A DNA stretch of 64,000 nucleotides. Source: CAVQJU01 sp963729215. GTDB taxonomy: Bacteria; Acidobacteriota; Vicinamibacteria; Vicinamibacterales; CAVVIG01. Of this stretch, positions 41,406 to 49,504 are shown piece after piece. Below the pieces are notes generated by a model that was given only the letters and a program-made list of their open reading frames with translations, searched no databases and had not been told where the DNA came from. How positions within the stretch are numbered: position 1 is the stretch's first letter; each line of letters begins with the position of its first letter. Location: NCBI GenBank assembly GCA_963729215.1, contig CAVSND010000009.1:62001-126000 (forward strand), in the 5' to 3' direction. The position numbers were made by a program, and so were the translations under genes.

Positions 41406-42998
41406 ATGAAAATCATCGTCGCAGATACGCTTCCCGCTTCGGCGCTGGAGCTGCTGAAGGCCGACGGCTGGACCGTCGATGCGCGCAGCGGTCGTGCACC
41501 GGAAGCCCTTGCGAACGATCTCGCCGATGCGGACGCCCTGCTGGTGCGAAGCGCCACCAAAGTGGACGCTCGCCTCCTCGCGGCCGCGCCGCGCCTCAGA
41601 ATTGTCGCCCGCGCCGGCACGGGCGTGGACAACGTGGACGTCGAGGCGGCCAGCTCCCGCGGGATCCTCGTTGTCAACGCCGCGGGCGCCAACAGCATCA
41701 GCGTCGCCGAACATGCCTGTGCGCTCATGCTCGCCCTGGCGCGCGCCATTCCATCGGCCGATCGCGCCATGAAGGAAGGCCGCTGGGAGAAGAAGGCCTT
41801 CCTCGGCACGGAACTGCGGGGCAAGACGCTTGGCGTGGCCGGGTTCGGGCGCATCGGCCAGGAGGTCGCGCAGCGGGCCCGTGCGTTCGGGATGCATGTC
41901 ATCGCCCACGATCCCTTCATCTCGGCCGACCTGGCAGGACGCTTCGGCGTCGAGCTGGTGTCGATCGACGAACTGTGCGCCGCGTCCGACTATCTGACCC
42001 TGCACCTGCCGGCGACTGCGGACACGCACCATTTGTTCGACGACAAACGTTTCGCGCGGTGCAAACACGGCATTCGACTGATTAATACCGCACGCGGCGA
42101 GCTCGTGGATGAAGGCGCCCTGCGTCGTGCCATCGAAGCAGGCATCGTCGCCGGCGCAGGGCTGGACGTTTTCGAAAAGGAGCCGCCCGCGGATTGGGCC
42201 CTTGCCCAACTGCCGCAGGTCATCGCCACGCCTCACATCGCCGCGTCGACCGAGGAAGCACAGGAGCTGGTCGGACACGAGACGGCCGAGACCGTCCGTA
42301 ACTTCCTGCGCGACGGCGTCGTGCGCAACGCTGTCAATTTTCCGTCCGTTCATCCCGAAGAACTGCAACGCCTGCAACCGTGGATCCGCCTCGTCGACCT
42401 GCTGGGCGCGATGGCGTCGCAGATGGGCGTGGCGCGCATCGAAGCCATCAGCCTCAGATACTACGGAGCGCTGGCCGAAAGCCATGCCAGCGGCCTGCTC
42501 GCGTCGAGTGCCGCCGCAGGCGTCCTGCGCCCCATCCTCTCCGACAACGAAGTCTCCATCGTCAACGCGCGCAGCGTCGCCCGCCAGCGCGGCATCGACA
42601 TCGTCGAGTCGCGGAGCGCACGGTCACGGCATTTCACGAGTCTGGTGTCGCTGAAGCTCACGACCAGCAGCGGCGAGCGCTGGGTGGAAGGCACGGTCTT
42701 CGGTCAGAACAGCCCGCGGCTGGTGTCGGCTCGCGGCGTGACGGTCGAAGCGCCGCTCTCCGGGACGATCCTGATGATCGCCAACGACGATCAGCCGGGC
42801 GTGATCGGCGAGGTGGGCACGATTCTTGGGCGGCACCGGGTGAACATCGCAAGCTTCGCACTCGGCCGCGGCGACACGGGGGCCATCGGCGTGGTCAACG
42901 TGGATGCCGATGCGGGAGCGCCCGAACCGCTGGACGGCGCCCTCGACGCCATCAGAAAAGTGCCAGCCGTCCGCGAGGCCTGGATCATTCGCCTGTAA
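41406..42998 (+). CDS. serA: D-3-phosphoglycerate dehydrogenase
   Basis: First step of serine synthesis, 530 residues, long form. Substrate-binding lobe 1-100; NAD motif LGVAGFGRIGQEVAQRARAF (about 140-160); catalytic Arg, Glu and His in NTARGELVDEGALRRAI, DVFEKEPPADWAL and ATPHIAASTEEAQELV. An intervening (ASB-type) domain about 320-450 and a C-terminal ACT domain (about 455-530, ILMIANDDQPGVIGEVGTIL) suggest serine feedback. ATG 41406 was chosen by homology (MKIIVADTLPASALELLKAD). Confidence 0.97.
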   Translation: MKIIVADTLPASALELLKADGWTVDARSGRAPEALANDLADADALLVRSATKVDARLLAAAPRLRIVARAGTGVDNVDVEAASSRGILVVNAAGANSISVAEHACALMLALARAIPSADRAMKEGRWEKKAFLGTELRGKTLGVAGFGRIGQEVAQRARAFGMHVIAHDPFISADLAGRFGVELVSIDELCAASDYLTLHLPATADTHHLFDDKRFARCKHGIRLINTARGELVDEGALRRAIEAGIVAGAGLDVFEKEPPADWALAQLPQVIATPHIAASTEEAQELVGHETAETVRNFLRDGVVRNAVNFPSVHPEELQRLQPWIRLVDLLGAMASQMGVARIEAISLRYYGALAESHASGLLASSAAAGVLRPILSDNEVSIVNARSVARQRGIDIVESRSARSRHFTSLVSLKLTTSSGERWVEGTVFGQNSPRLVSARGVTVEAPLSGTILMIANDDQPGVIGEVGTILGRHRVNIASFALGRGDTGAIGVVNVDADAGAPEPLDGALDAIRKVPAVREAWIIRL

Positions 42999-43016
42999 GG
43001 CGAAACCCCTCGGCCG

Positions 43017-43901
43017 TCACTGCACGCACACGTTCAGCGCGGCAGGATGAATTCTCAGAAGCAGTGTGGTCCCGCCCGTCACCGGCTCGCCGTCCACGTG
43101 AAACGTCATCGGCCGATCGCTTTCAATCGTCGCCCTGGTCACGCGGCGGATCGAACAGCCAGGCACCTGGTTCACCGTGCCGTTGAACAAACGCGGCAGG
43201 CCGATGAGTGTTTGCAGCCGCGAACGCTCGGCGATCACAACCAGGTCGAGCAGTCCGTCGTCCACGCGGGCACCCGGCGCAATGCAGGCGCCGTTGCCGA
43301 ACTCGGCTGAGTTGGCGGCAGTCACCAGAATGGCCCGCAGTCGAACGCTCCCCTCCGAAGTTGTGATCGTATATTCGGGCGGTTCGTACGTTCTCAGGGT
43401 TCTTGCGGTAATCAGCGCGTAGGTCATCAGACCGCGACGGCCGCCTCGCTCGTTGAAGCGCGAGGCTACTTGTGCGTCGAAGCCGACACCCGCGGCATTC
43501 ACGAACAGCCGGTCTCCGAGCTCGCCGAGATCGATGCGGCGCGGTTCGGCCGCGATGGCCAGCCGGATGGCGTCCGCCGGCTGCCTCTTCACTCCGAGCT
43601 GCCGCGCCAGGCCATTTCCGGAGCCCGCCGGAACGATCCCGAGCGGGATTTCCCCGAACGCCAGGGCCGACGCGACTTCGTTGATCGTGCCGTCTCCACC
43701 CCAGGCCATCACGAGCCGCGAGCCGCGCGCGACGGCCGCCCGTGTCAGATCGCGGGCATGGCCGGCCCGCTCGGTGACGAACACTTCCGCCGGATCGCCG
43801 TGCCGATCGACGATTGCCGACGCCAGTTCGGCTCGCGCACGCGCCTCGGCCGGGCGGACGCCGCCTGAAATGGGATTGATGATGATGGCGATGGAGGACA
43901 C
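43017..43901 (-). CDS. Diacylglycerol kinase family lipid kinase
   Basis: A 294-residue DagK/YegS/LCB5-type kinase. It has the N-terminal PNPxSG-like motif (IINPISGGVRPAEARARAEL), the catalytic-domain signature MAWGGDGTINEVASALAFGE and PAGSGNGLARQLG. A C-terminal beta-sandwich follows (RPMTFHVDGEPVTGGTTLLL). Substrate may be diacylglycerol, a sphingoid base or another lipid; the sequence does not say. It converges with serA (18 bp gap). Confidence 0.92.
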   Translation of the reverse strand: MSSIAIIINPISGGVRPAEARARAELASAIVDRHGDPAEVFVTERAGHARDLTRAAVARGSRLVMAWGGDGTINEVASALAFGEIPLGIVPAGSGNGLARQLGVKRQPADAIRLAIAAEPRRIDLGELGDRLFVNAAGVGFDAQVASRFNERGGRRGLMTYALITARTLRTYEPPEYTITTSEGSVRLRAILVTAANSAEFGNGACIAPGARVDDGLLDLVVIAERSRLQTLIGLPRLFNGTVNQVPGCSIRRVTRATIESDRPMTFHVDGEPVTGGTTLLLRIHPAALNVCVQ

Positions 43902-43910
43902 GCCGGCGCG

Positions 43911-44423
43911 CTACTTCAGGGCGAGACGAAGGGCGCTGGCGTCAACGGTGTCCACGAGTTCGACGACATCCGGCGAAATCCGCTGGACGCCGAACCGCGA
44001 CGTCACGTGCTCGCCCTCCCTGACCACATACAGCTGATCAGGAGCCGAGATGATGGCCGTGCGGACGGGAGTGCCGCTGGCAGTATCTTCGGCGACACCA
44101 ATCAGTTTAAGCGCGGGTCGTGGCGGCGCAACCGGAGGTTCAGGCACCGGTGGGACGAACGGAACAGCGCGCTCGGGTCGAGCCGCTCGAGCGACCGCGA
44201 ATCGGAACACATCGCGCCCGCGCGCCGGCGCCACACCGGGCTCCTGGTGACGCTGGAGCCGGGCAATTTCCCTGGCCAGCGCGTCGCTGCGCGCGTCGAT
44301 CGGTCCGCGCGCGGCCGAATCCGCCGCGGACGGAGGTTTGTGATCCGCCGGGACGAATAACGAGTACGCGCCGGCGAGTCCGCTGATGACGATCGCAAAC
44401 GCCGCGGCCACTTTCGTGTTCAT
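43911..44423 (-). CDS. GspC/PilP-like anchored protein
   Basis: A 170-residue protein with an N-terminal membrane anchor or signal (MNTKVAAAFAIVISGLAGAY), a Pro/Ala-rich linker with EPPVAPPRPA, and a C-terminal domain. The last part reads LKLIGVAEDTASGTPVRTAI, then LYVVREGEHVTSRFGVQRIS, PDVVELVD. This resembles the homology region of GspC/PilP, in which an inner-membrane anchor presents a small beta domain to a secretin. No gsp genes are adjacent. It lies 9 bp from the lipid kinase, so the two are likely cotranscribed. Confidence 0.6.
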   Translation of the reverse strand: MNTKVAAAFAIVISGLAGAYSLFVPADHKPPSAADSAARGPIDARSDALAREIARLQRHQEPGVAPARGRDVFRFAVARAARPERAVPFVPPVPEPPVAPPRPALKLIGVAEDTASGTPVRTAIISAPDQLYVVREGEHVTSRFGVQRISPDVVELVDTVDASALRLALK

Positions 44424-44491
44424 GACAAAATTTGTGTGGCGCTGGACGAGAGCTCTGCCGAATCGTAGCACGAGCATCTCGGGAGGTGTGC

Positions 44492-44497
44492 TATGAT
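44492..44497 (+). promoter_or_regulatory. -10 element placing transcription start at the kdsB GTG
   Basis: TATGAT (5 of 6 to consensus) ends 5 bp before GTG 44503, so initiation would occur at or beside the start codon. A GGAGG at 44482-44486 lies 16 bp from the GTG, too far for normal use. The -35 is not clear. Confidence 0.4.
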
Positions 44498-44502
44498 TCG
44501 CC

Positions 44503-45288
44503 GTGCACCCCTCATCGACTGTTACGACGGTCGATTCCCCGTATCCGCTGCAGGTCGTCGCCGTCATCCCCGCTCGATTCGCCTCTACACGTTTCCCCGG
44601 CAAGCCGCTCGCGGACATCGACGGTCAGCCGATGATCGAACACGTATACCGCCGGGCCAGCGCAGCATCCAGCGTGTCGCGGGTGATCGTCGCCACTGAC
44701 GACTTGCGCATCGCGACGCGTGTCGCCGAGTTCGGCGGGCACGTCCGGCTGACGAAAGCCACGCATTTAACGGGTACCGATCGACTGGCTGAAGTGGTCG
44801 AAACACTCGACTGCGATATCGTCGTCAACGTGCAGGGCGACGAGCCGCTGATCGATCCGAGGTCGATCGATCAGGCAGTCGCGCCGCTCGTCGCCGATCC
44901 GTCGGTGCCGATGACGACGCTGTACAAGCGAATCACCCACGGCTCGGAGCTCGACGATCCGAATATCGTCAAGGTCGTCGTCGATCGGGGTGGATTCGCC
45001 CTGTATTTCTCGCGCGCCGCGATTCCGTACACCCAGAACCCGCGCGGCGGCTGGCCTCCGCTCTACCGGCACATCGGGCTGTATGCCTATCGCCGCAGCA
45101 CGCTCCTCGTGCTGGCGAATCTGGAGCCGACTCCGCTCGAACGGGCTGAATCGCTGGAGCAGTTGCGCGCGCTCGAACACGGCATCCGCATCAAGGCGGT
45201 CGAAACGGATTACGACTCGCTCAGCGTGGACACGCCGAAGGATCTCGAAGAGGTGCGCCGTTTGCTGGCGGCGCCGACCTCCGGTTAG
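44503..45288 (+). CDS. kdsB: 3-deoxy-manno-octulosonate cytidylyltransferase
   Basis: Activates Kdo to CMP-Kdo for lipopolysaccharide core synthesis. 261 residues. Nucleotide site VVAVIPARFASTRFPGKPLA; metal and substrate segments VIVATDDLRI, VNVQGDEPLIDPRSID; also YFSRAAIPYTQNPRGG and YRHIGLYAYRRS. GTG 44503 is the only reasonable start in frame and gives about 15 residues before the first beta strand. First gene of the kds cluster. Confidence 0.95.
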   Translation: MHPSSTVTTVDSPYPLQVVAVIPARFASTRFPGKPLADIDGQPMIEHVYRRASAASSVSRVIVATDDLRIATRVAEFGGHVRLTKATHLTGTDRLAEVVETLDCDIVVNVQGDEPLIDPRSIDQAVAPLVADPSVPMTTLYKRITHGSELDDPNIVKVVVDRGGFALYFSRAAIPYTQNPRGGWPPLYRHIGLYAYRRSTLLVLANLEPTPLERAESLEQLRALEHGIRIKAVETDYDSLSVDTPKDLEEVRRLLAAPTSG

Positions 45289-45296
45289 CAACGCGG

Positions 45297-45324
45297 CAGC
45301 GTCCGGCGTCGACCGGACGGAGGG
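45297..45324. repeat. Degenerate family A palindrome before pyrG
   Basis: GCAGCGTCCGGCGTCGACCG, then GACGG, has a CCGG-based stem with a changed loop. It sits in the 48-bp kdsB-pyrG gap, 12 bp before the pyrG start. Confidence 0.6.
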
Positions 45325-45336
45325 CTTGGCTTTCAT

Positions 45337-46980
45337 ATGACGACCGGAAGAACCACCAAATACATTTTCGTCACGGGCGGGGTGGTGTCCTCGCTTGGCA
45401 AGGGTCTCGCGGCCGCCTCGGTCGGCTGCCTCCTCGAAGGGCACGGCTACCGCGTGACGCTCCAGAAGTTCGACCCGTATATCAACGTCGATCCGGGCAC
45501 GATGAGCCCGTACCAGCACGGCGAGGTGTACGTCACCGACGATGGCGCCGAAACGGACCTCGACCTGGGCCACTACGAGCGCTTCACGAGCACGCTGACC
45601 ACGAAGAACTCCAACTGGACAACCGGCAAGATCTACCTGAGCGTCATCCAGAAAGAACGGCGCGGCGACTACCTCGGGCGAACGGTTCAGGTGATTCCGC
45701 ACATCACCAACGAGATCAAGGACGCGATCCGGACCGTGGCCAAGGACGTGGACATCGTCCTCGTGGAAATCGGAGGCACCGTCGGCGATATCGAGAGCCT
45801 CCCCTTCCTCGAAGCGATTCGCCAGTTCCGTCAGGATGTCGGCCGCGACAACTCGCTCTACATTCACCTGACGCTCGTGCCCTTCATCGGCACGGCCGGC
45901 GAGCTCAAGACCAAGCCGACGCAGCACAGCGTGCGCGACCTGCGGTCGATTGGCATCCAGCCCGACATCCTGCTCTGCCGCACCGATCGGCTGCTCGATT
46001 CCGACATCAAGCGCAAGATCGCGCTCTTCTGCGACGTGGACGAGGAGGCCGTGATCACGGCCAGGGACGTCGAGACCATCTACGAAGTGCCGATTGCGCT
46101 CGCCGAAGAAGGGCTCGATCGCATCGTCCTCAAGCATCTGCACCTGCCTCAGACCGAACGGCGGATGCAGCAGTGGGAAGACCTCGTCAGCCGGATCAAG
46201 CATCCGATGGACGAGATCACGATCCATGTCGTCGGGAAGTACGTCGGCTACGAGGATTCCTACAAGAGCCTCAACGAAGCGCTCTATCACGGCGGCTTCC
46301 CGCATCGGCTGAAGGTCAATCTCAAATGGATCGAGGCCGAATCGCTCGAAGAACCAGGCGGCGCGGCCCTGCTCGACGATGCGGACGGCATCCTGGTGCC
46401 GGGCGGGTTCGGCAACCGCGGGACCCGCGGCATGATGAAGGCCGCCGAGGTCGCCCGTGAGCGGCGAATTCCGTATTTCGGCATCTGCTACGGGTTTCAA
46501 TGGGCCACCGTTGAATTCGCGCGCAATGTGGCGGGCCTGACGGACGCCGACTCCACCGAATGCACGCCCGACACGCCGACAAAGCTGATCTACAAGCTGC
46601 GGGATCTGCTCGGCGTGGACGACCTCGGCGGCACGATGCGCCTCGGCGAATACTCCTGCCAGCTGACGCCCGGTTCACTGGCCGAGCGGGTGTATGGCGC
46701 CCGGCTCATTCACGAACGGCATCGCCATCGGTACGAATTCAACTGCCTGTACGAGCCCCAGCTGGCCGAGCACGGGTTGAAGATTTCGGGCCGCTCGCCC
46801 GATGGCAAGTTCGTCGAGATCGCCGAGTTGCCCGGGCATCCGTGGTACTTCGCGGTCCAGTTTCACCCGGAGTTCAAGTCGAAGCCGACCCGCCCCCATC
46901 CGCTGTTCGCCAGCTTCGTGGATGCGAGCTACCGGCACAAGACGGCGAATGTTCGAAGCGCCGCGGAGTCGGTGGCGTAG
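45337..46980 (+). CDS. pyrG: CTP synthase
   Basis: Makes CTP from UTP, ATP and glutamine; CTP is needed next door for CMP-Kdo. 547 residues. Synthetase domain starts KYIFVTGGVVSSLGKGLAAA, with KFDPYINVDPGTMSPYQHGE. The glutamine amidotransferase domain has the nucleophile in YFGICYGFQWATVEFARN and its His/Glu in FHPEFKSKP. ATG 45337. Confidence 0.98.
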   Translation: MTTGRTTKYIFVTGGVVSSLGKGLAAASVGCLLEGHGYRVTLQKFDPYINVDPGTMSPYQHGEVYVTDDGAETDLDLGHYERFTSTLTTKNSNWTTGKIYLSVIQKERRGDYLGRTVQVIPHITNEIKDAIRTVAKDVDIVLVEIGGTVGDIESLPFLEAIRQFRQDVGRDNSLYIHLTLVPFIGTAGELKTKPTQHSVRDLRSIGIQPDILLCRTDRLLDSDIKRKIALFCDVDEEAVITARDVETIYEVPIALAEEGLDRIVLKHLHLPQTERRMQQWEDLVSRIKHPMDEITIHVVGKYVGYEDSYKSLNEALYHGGFPHRLKVNLKWIEAESLEEPGGAALLDDADGILVPGGFGNRGTRGMMKAAEVARERRIPYFGICYGFQWATVEFARNVAGLTDADSTECTPDTPTKLIYKLRDLLGVDDLGGTMRLGEYSCQLTPGSLAERVYGARLIHERHRHRYEFNCLYEPQLAEHGLKISGRSPDGKFVEIAELPGHPWYFAVQFHPEFKSKPTRPHPLFASFVDASYRHKTANVRSAAESVA

Positions 46981-46988
46981 ACGCGATT

Positions 46989-47070
46989 CAAGGGGCAGGA
47001 AAGGCGGGACGGGCAGGATCGGCACCCTCAGACCAGCCCGCCCAGCCCACCCCACTCCCTTCCTGCCCCG
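46989..47070. repeat. Family J inverted repeat between pyrG and kdsA
   Basis: GGGGCAGGAAAGGCGGGACG faces CCCACTCCCTTCCTGCCCC across the 94-bp gap, with an inner CAGCCCGCCCAGCCCACC. Same family as 15395. Confidence 0.7.
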
Positions 47071-47074
47071 TATA

Positions 47075-47944
47075 ATGACTGCCGTGACCCCGATCAGAGT
47101 CGGCGATATTCCCATCGGTTTCGGCAGTCCGCTGGTCCTGATCGCCGGGCCGTGCGTGATCGAGGACGAGGCGCACACCAGCGCCATCGCGGCGGCCCTG
47201 CTGGACATCACGCGACGCGTCGGCATCCCGCTGATCTTCAAGGCCTCCTACGACAAAGCGAACCGCACGTCGGGGCGTTCGTTCAGAGGCCCCGGCCTGG
47301 CCGACGGGCTGCGCGTGCTCGCCGGGATCAAAACCCGGCACAACCTGCCGATCGTCACCGACATCCACGAGCCGGCACAGGCCGCCGCGGCGGCCGAAGT
47401 GGCCGACATCCTGCAGATTCCGGCGTTTCTGTCGCGTCAGACGGATCTCGTCGTCGCGGCAGCTCGAACCGGACGCGTGGTGAATATCAAGAAGGGCCAG
47501 TTCCTCGCGCCCGACGACATCCGGCACGCGGTCGCCAAGGTCGTCGACGCCGGCAACCCGCGCGTGCTCGTGACCGAACGCGGCACTTCGTTCGGCTACC
47601 ACAACCTCGTCGTCGACATGCGTGCGCTCCCGATGATGCGACAGCGCGGCATCCCGGTCGTGTTCGACGTGACCCATAGCCTGCAGTTGCCGGGCGGAGG
47701 CGACGGCGTGACGTCCGGCCAGGCGGAATACATCGAGCCGCTCGCGTCGGCCGGAGTCGCCGCCGGGGTGGACGGGGTCTTTCTCGAAGTCCACGACGAT
47801 CCGGCGCGCGCGAAGAGCGACGCACAGAACGCGCTCAGACTCGACTTGCTCGAACCGCTGCTGCGCCGGCTGATCGCGATCGACTCCATCGTCAAACAGG
47901 CCGAAGCGGGCAAGCCGCTGTCCGCGGCGTCTACTCATGGTTGA
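47075..47944 (+). CDS. kdsA: 2-dehydro-3-deoxyphosphooctonate aldolase (Kdo-8-P synthase)
   Basis: Condenses PEP and arabinose-5-P. 289 residues, TIM barrel. Signatures LVLIAGPCVIEDEAHTSAIA, FKASYDKANRTSGRSFRGPG, IKKGQFLAPDDIRHAVAKVV, and VFDVTHSLQLPGGG. LAGPCV carries the Cys found in metal-dependent forms (CVIE). ATG 47075; the stop overlaps kdsD by 8 bp. Confidence 0.96.
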   Translation: MTAVTPIRVGDIPIGFGSPLVLIAGPCVIEDEAHTSAIAAALLDITRRVGIPLIFKASYDKANRTSGRSFRGPGLADGLRVLAGIKTRHNLPIVTDIHEPAQAAAAAEVADILQIPAFLSRQTDLVVAAARTGRVVNIKKGQFLAPDDIRHAVAKVVDAGNPRVLVTERGTSFGYHNLVVDMRALPMMRQRGIPVVFDVTHSLQLPGGGDGVTSGQAEYIEPLASAGVAAGVDGVFLEVHDDPARAKSDAQNALRLDLLEPLLRRLIAIDSIVKQAEAGKPLSAASTHG

Positions 47945-48899
47945 CCGCACGCTCGCCCGGAAGGTGCTCGAGACGGAAGCCGCGGCAGTGCTCGCGCTCG
48001 TCAGCCGCCTGGACGAGCGCTTCGACCGGGCGGTCGACCTGCTCTTTCACTGCAAGGGCCGCGTCATCCTGACGGGCATGGGCAAGTCGGGCATCATCTG
48101 CCAGAAAATCGCGGCGACGCTCGCGAGCACCGGCACGCCGGCGTTCTTCCTTCACCCGGCCGAGGCGATGCACGGCGATCTCGGCGTCATCCAGAGCGAC
48201 GATGTCGTCGTTGCGCTGTCGTACAGCGGTGAAACCGACGAAATCCTGAACCTGATCGAGGCGATCCGGCGCCTCGGTGCGCGGTTGATTGCGATCACCG
48301 GTGTCCCGCGATCCGCCCTGGGACTTGCGGCCGACGTCGCCCTCGACTGCAGTGTCGCCGAGGAGGCGTGCCCGCTGAATCTCGTACCGACGGCGAGCAC
48401 GACCGCCGCCCTGGCGATGGGCGATGCGCTCGCGATGGCGCTGCTCAAGGCCAAGGGGTTCGGGCAGGACGACTTCGCCAGCCTTCACCCGGGCGGCAAG
48501 CTCGGGAAGCGGCTGATGCGGGTGGATTCGATGATGCACGCGGGCAAGCACTGTCCGATCGTGCAGGCCGGGACCGGCATGCGGGACGTCATCTACGAGA
48601 TGTCGAGTAAAGGGCTCGGGATGACGTGCGTGGTTGACGGTGCGGACGCGCTGCTCGGCATCATTACCGACGGCGACCTGCGCCGTCACATGGAAAAAGG
48701 CGGCGACATCCGGGCCCTGACCGCCGCCGACGTGATGACGCGCGGACCGGTGTCGATTCCACCGGCTACCCTCGCGGTCGAGGCGCTCAACATCATGGAA
48801 GGCCGCAAGATCACGTCGATCGTGGTCGTCGACGGCGAGCCGAAGCGCGTGGTCGGCGTCGTACACGTGCACGACCTGTGGCGCACTGAACTGTTCTGA
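47937..48899 (+). CDS. kdsD: Arabinose-5-phosphate isomerase (SIS + CBS)
   Basis: Makes D-arabinose-5-P from ribulose-5-P, the first committed substrate for Kdo. 320 residues. SIS domain: VILTGMGKSGIICQKIAATL, ALSYSGETDEILNLIEAIRR, VPTASTTAALAMGDALAMAL. Two CBS domains follow (GLGMTCVVDGADALLGIITD; MTRGPVSIPPATLAVEALNI). The KpsF/GutQ group; context with kdsA/C favours KdsD. Confidence 0.96.
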   Translation: MVDRTLARKVLETEAAAVLALVSRLDERFDRAVDLLFHCKGRVILTGMGKSGIICQKIAATLASTGTPAFFLHPAEAMHGDLGVIQSDDVVVALSYSGETDEILNLIEAIRRLGARLIAITGVPRSALGLAADVALDCSVAEEACPLNLVPTASTTAALAMGDALAMALLKAKGFGQDDFASLHPGGKLGKRLMRVDSMMHAGKHCPIVQAGTGMRDVIYEMSSKGLGMTCVVDGADALLGIITDGDLRRHMEKGGDIRALTAADVMTRGPVSIPPATLAVEALNIMEGRKITSIVVVDGEPKRVVGVVHVHDLWRTELF

Positions 48900-48925
48900 G
48901 GCAACCCGGACGTCGATAGGACGCT

Positions 48926-48957
48926 CATTCTGAACGCTGAATCTTGAATCCTGAACC
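48926..48957. repeat. Family H TGAACGCTGAATCTTGAATC repeat at the kdsC start
   Basis: Units of CTGAACGCTGAATCTTGAAT and CCTGAACCC form a degenerate direct repeat (CTGAATC/TTGAATC) in the gap and run into the first codons of kdsC. Confidence 0.6.
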
Positions 48958-49504
48958 CGTCACTCCGTCCGTCGTCGCCAAGGCGAAGAAGATCAAGCTG
49001 ATGTTGTTCGACGTCGATGGTGTCATGACCGACGGCGCGGTCGTGCTCCACGGCGACGGCACCGAAAGCAAGCGCTTCCACATCCGGGACGGCATCGCCA
49101 TGGTGTGGGCGCAGCGCGCCGGGCTCAGGGTGGGCCTGCTGTCGGCCCGGCAATCGCCGTCCACCGCGCAACGTGCCGCGCAGCTCGGCATCACGCTCGT
49201 GCACCAGGGTGTTGCGAGCAAGATCGATACGTACGATCAAATCGTGGGCGATATGGTGCTGACGGACGATGAGGTCGCGTATATGGGCGACGACATCGTT
49301 GATCTCGCCGTGCTTGGACGCGTGGGGCTGGCCGCAGTGCCTTCGGACGCGACCGCCGAAGCGCGGGCGCGCGCACACTTCGTGAGCGCTTACGCCGGAG
49401 GCGGCGGCGCCGTCCGCGAGGTCGTCGAACTCGTCCTGCGCGCGCAAGGCTTGTGGGATGCGATTGTCGCGGCGTACGAAGCCGAAGGACAGCCCGGACA
49501 ATGA
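48944..49504 (+). CDS. kdsC: Kdo-8-phosphate phosphatase
   Basis: HAD-family phosphatase that releases Kdo. 186 residues. Motif I is KLMLFDVDGVMTDGAVV (nucleophile Asp and acid Asp); motif IV VAYMGDDIVDLAVLGRVGLA; HIRDGIAMVWAQRAGLRVGL also fits. The likely start is TTG 48944, or an internal start closer to MLFDVDG. The stop overlaps lapB as ATGA. Completes kdsB-A-D-C. Confidence 0.93.
   Translation: MNPEPVTPSVVAKAKKIKLMLFDVDGVMTDGAVVLHGDGTESKRFHIRDGIAMVWAQRAGLRVGLLSARQSPSTAQRAAQLGITLVHQGVASKIDTYDQIVGDMVLTDDEVAYMGDDIVDLAVLGRVGLAAVPSDATAEARARAHFVSAYAGGGGAVREVVELVLRAQGLWDAIVAAYEAEGQPGQ

Noticed and set aside
44493..44699. ATG 44493 with GGAGG 6 bp upstream as a start for kdsB
   Set aside because: It is in a different frame from KdsB and gives an unrelated 68-codon product; the GTG at 44503 is in the correct frame.
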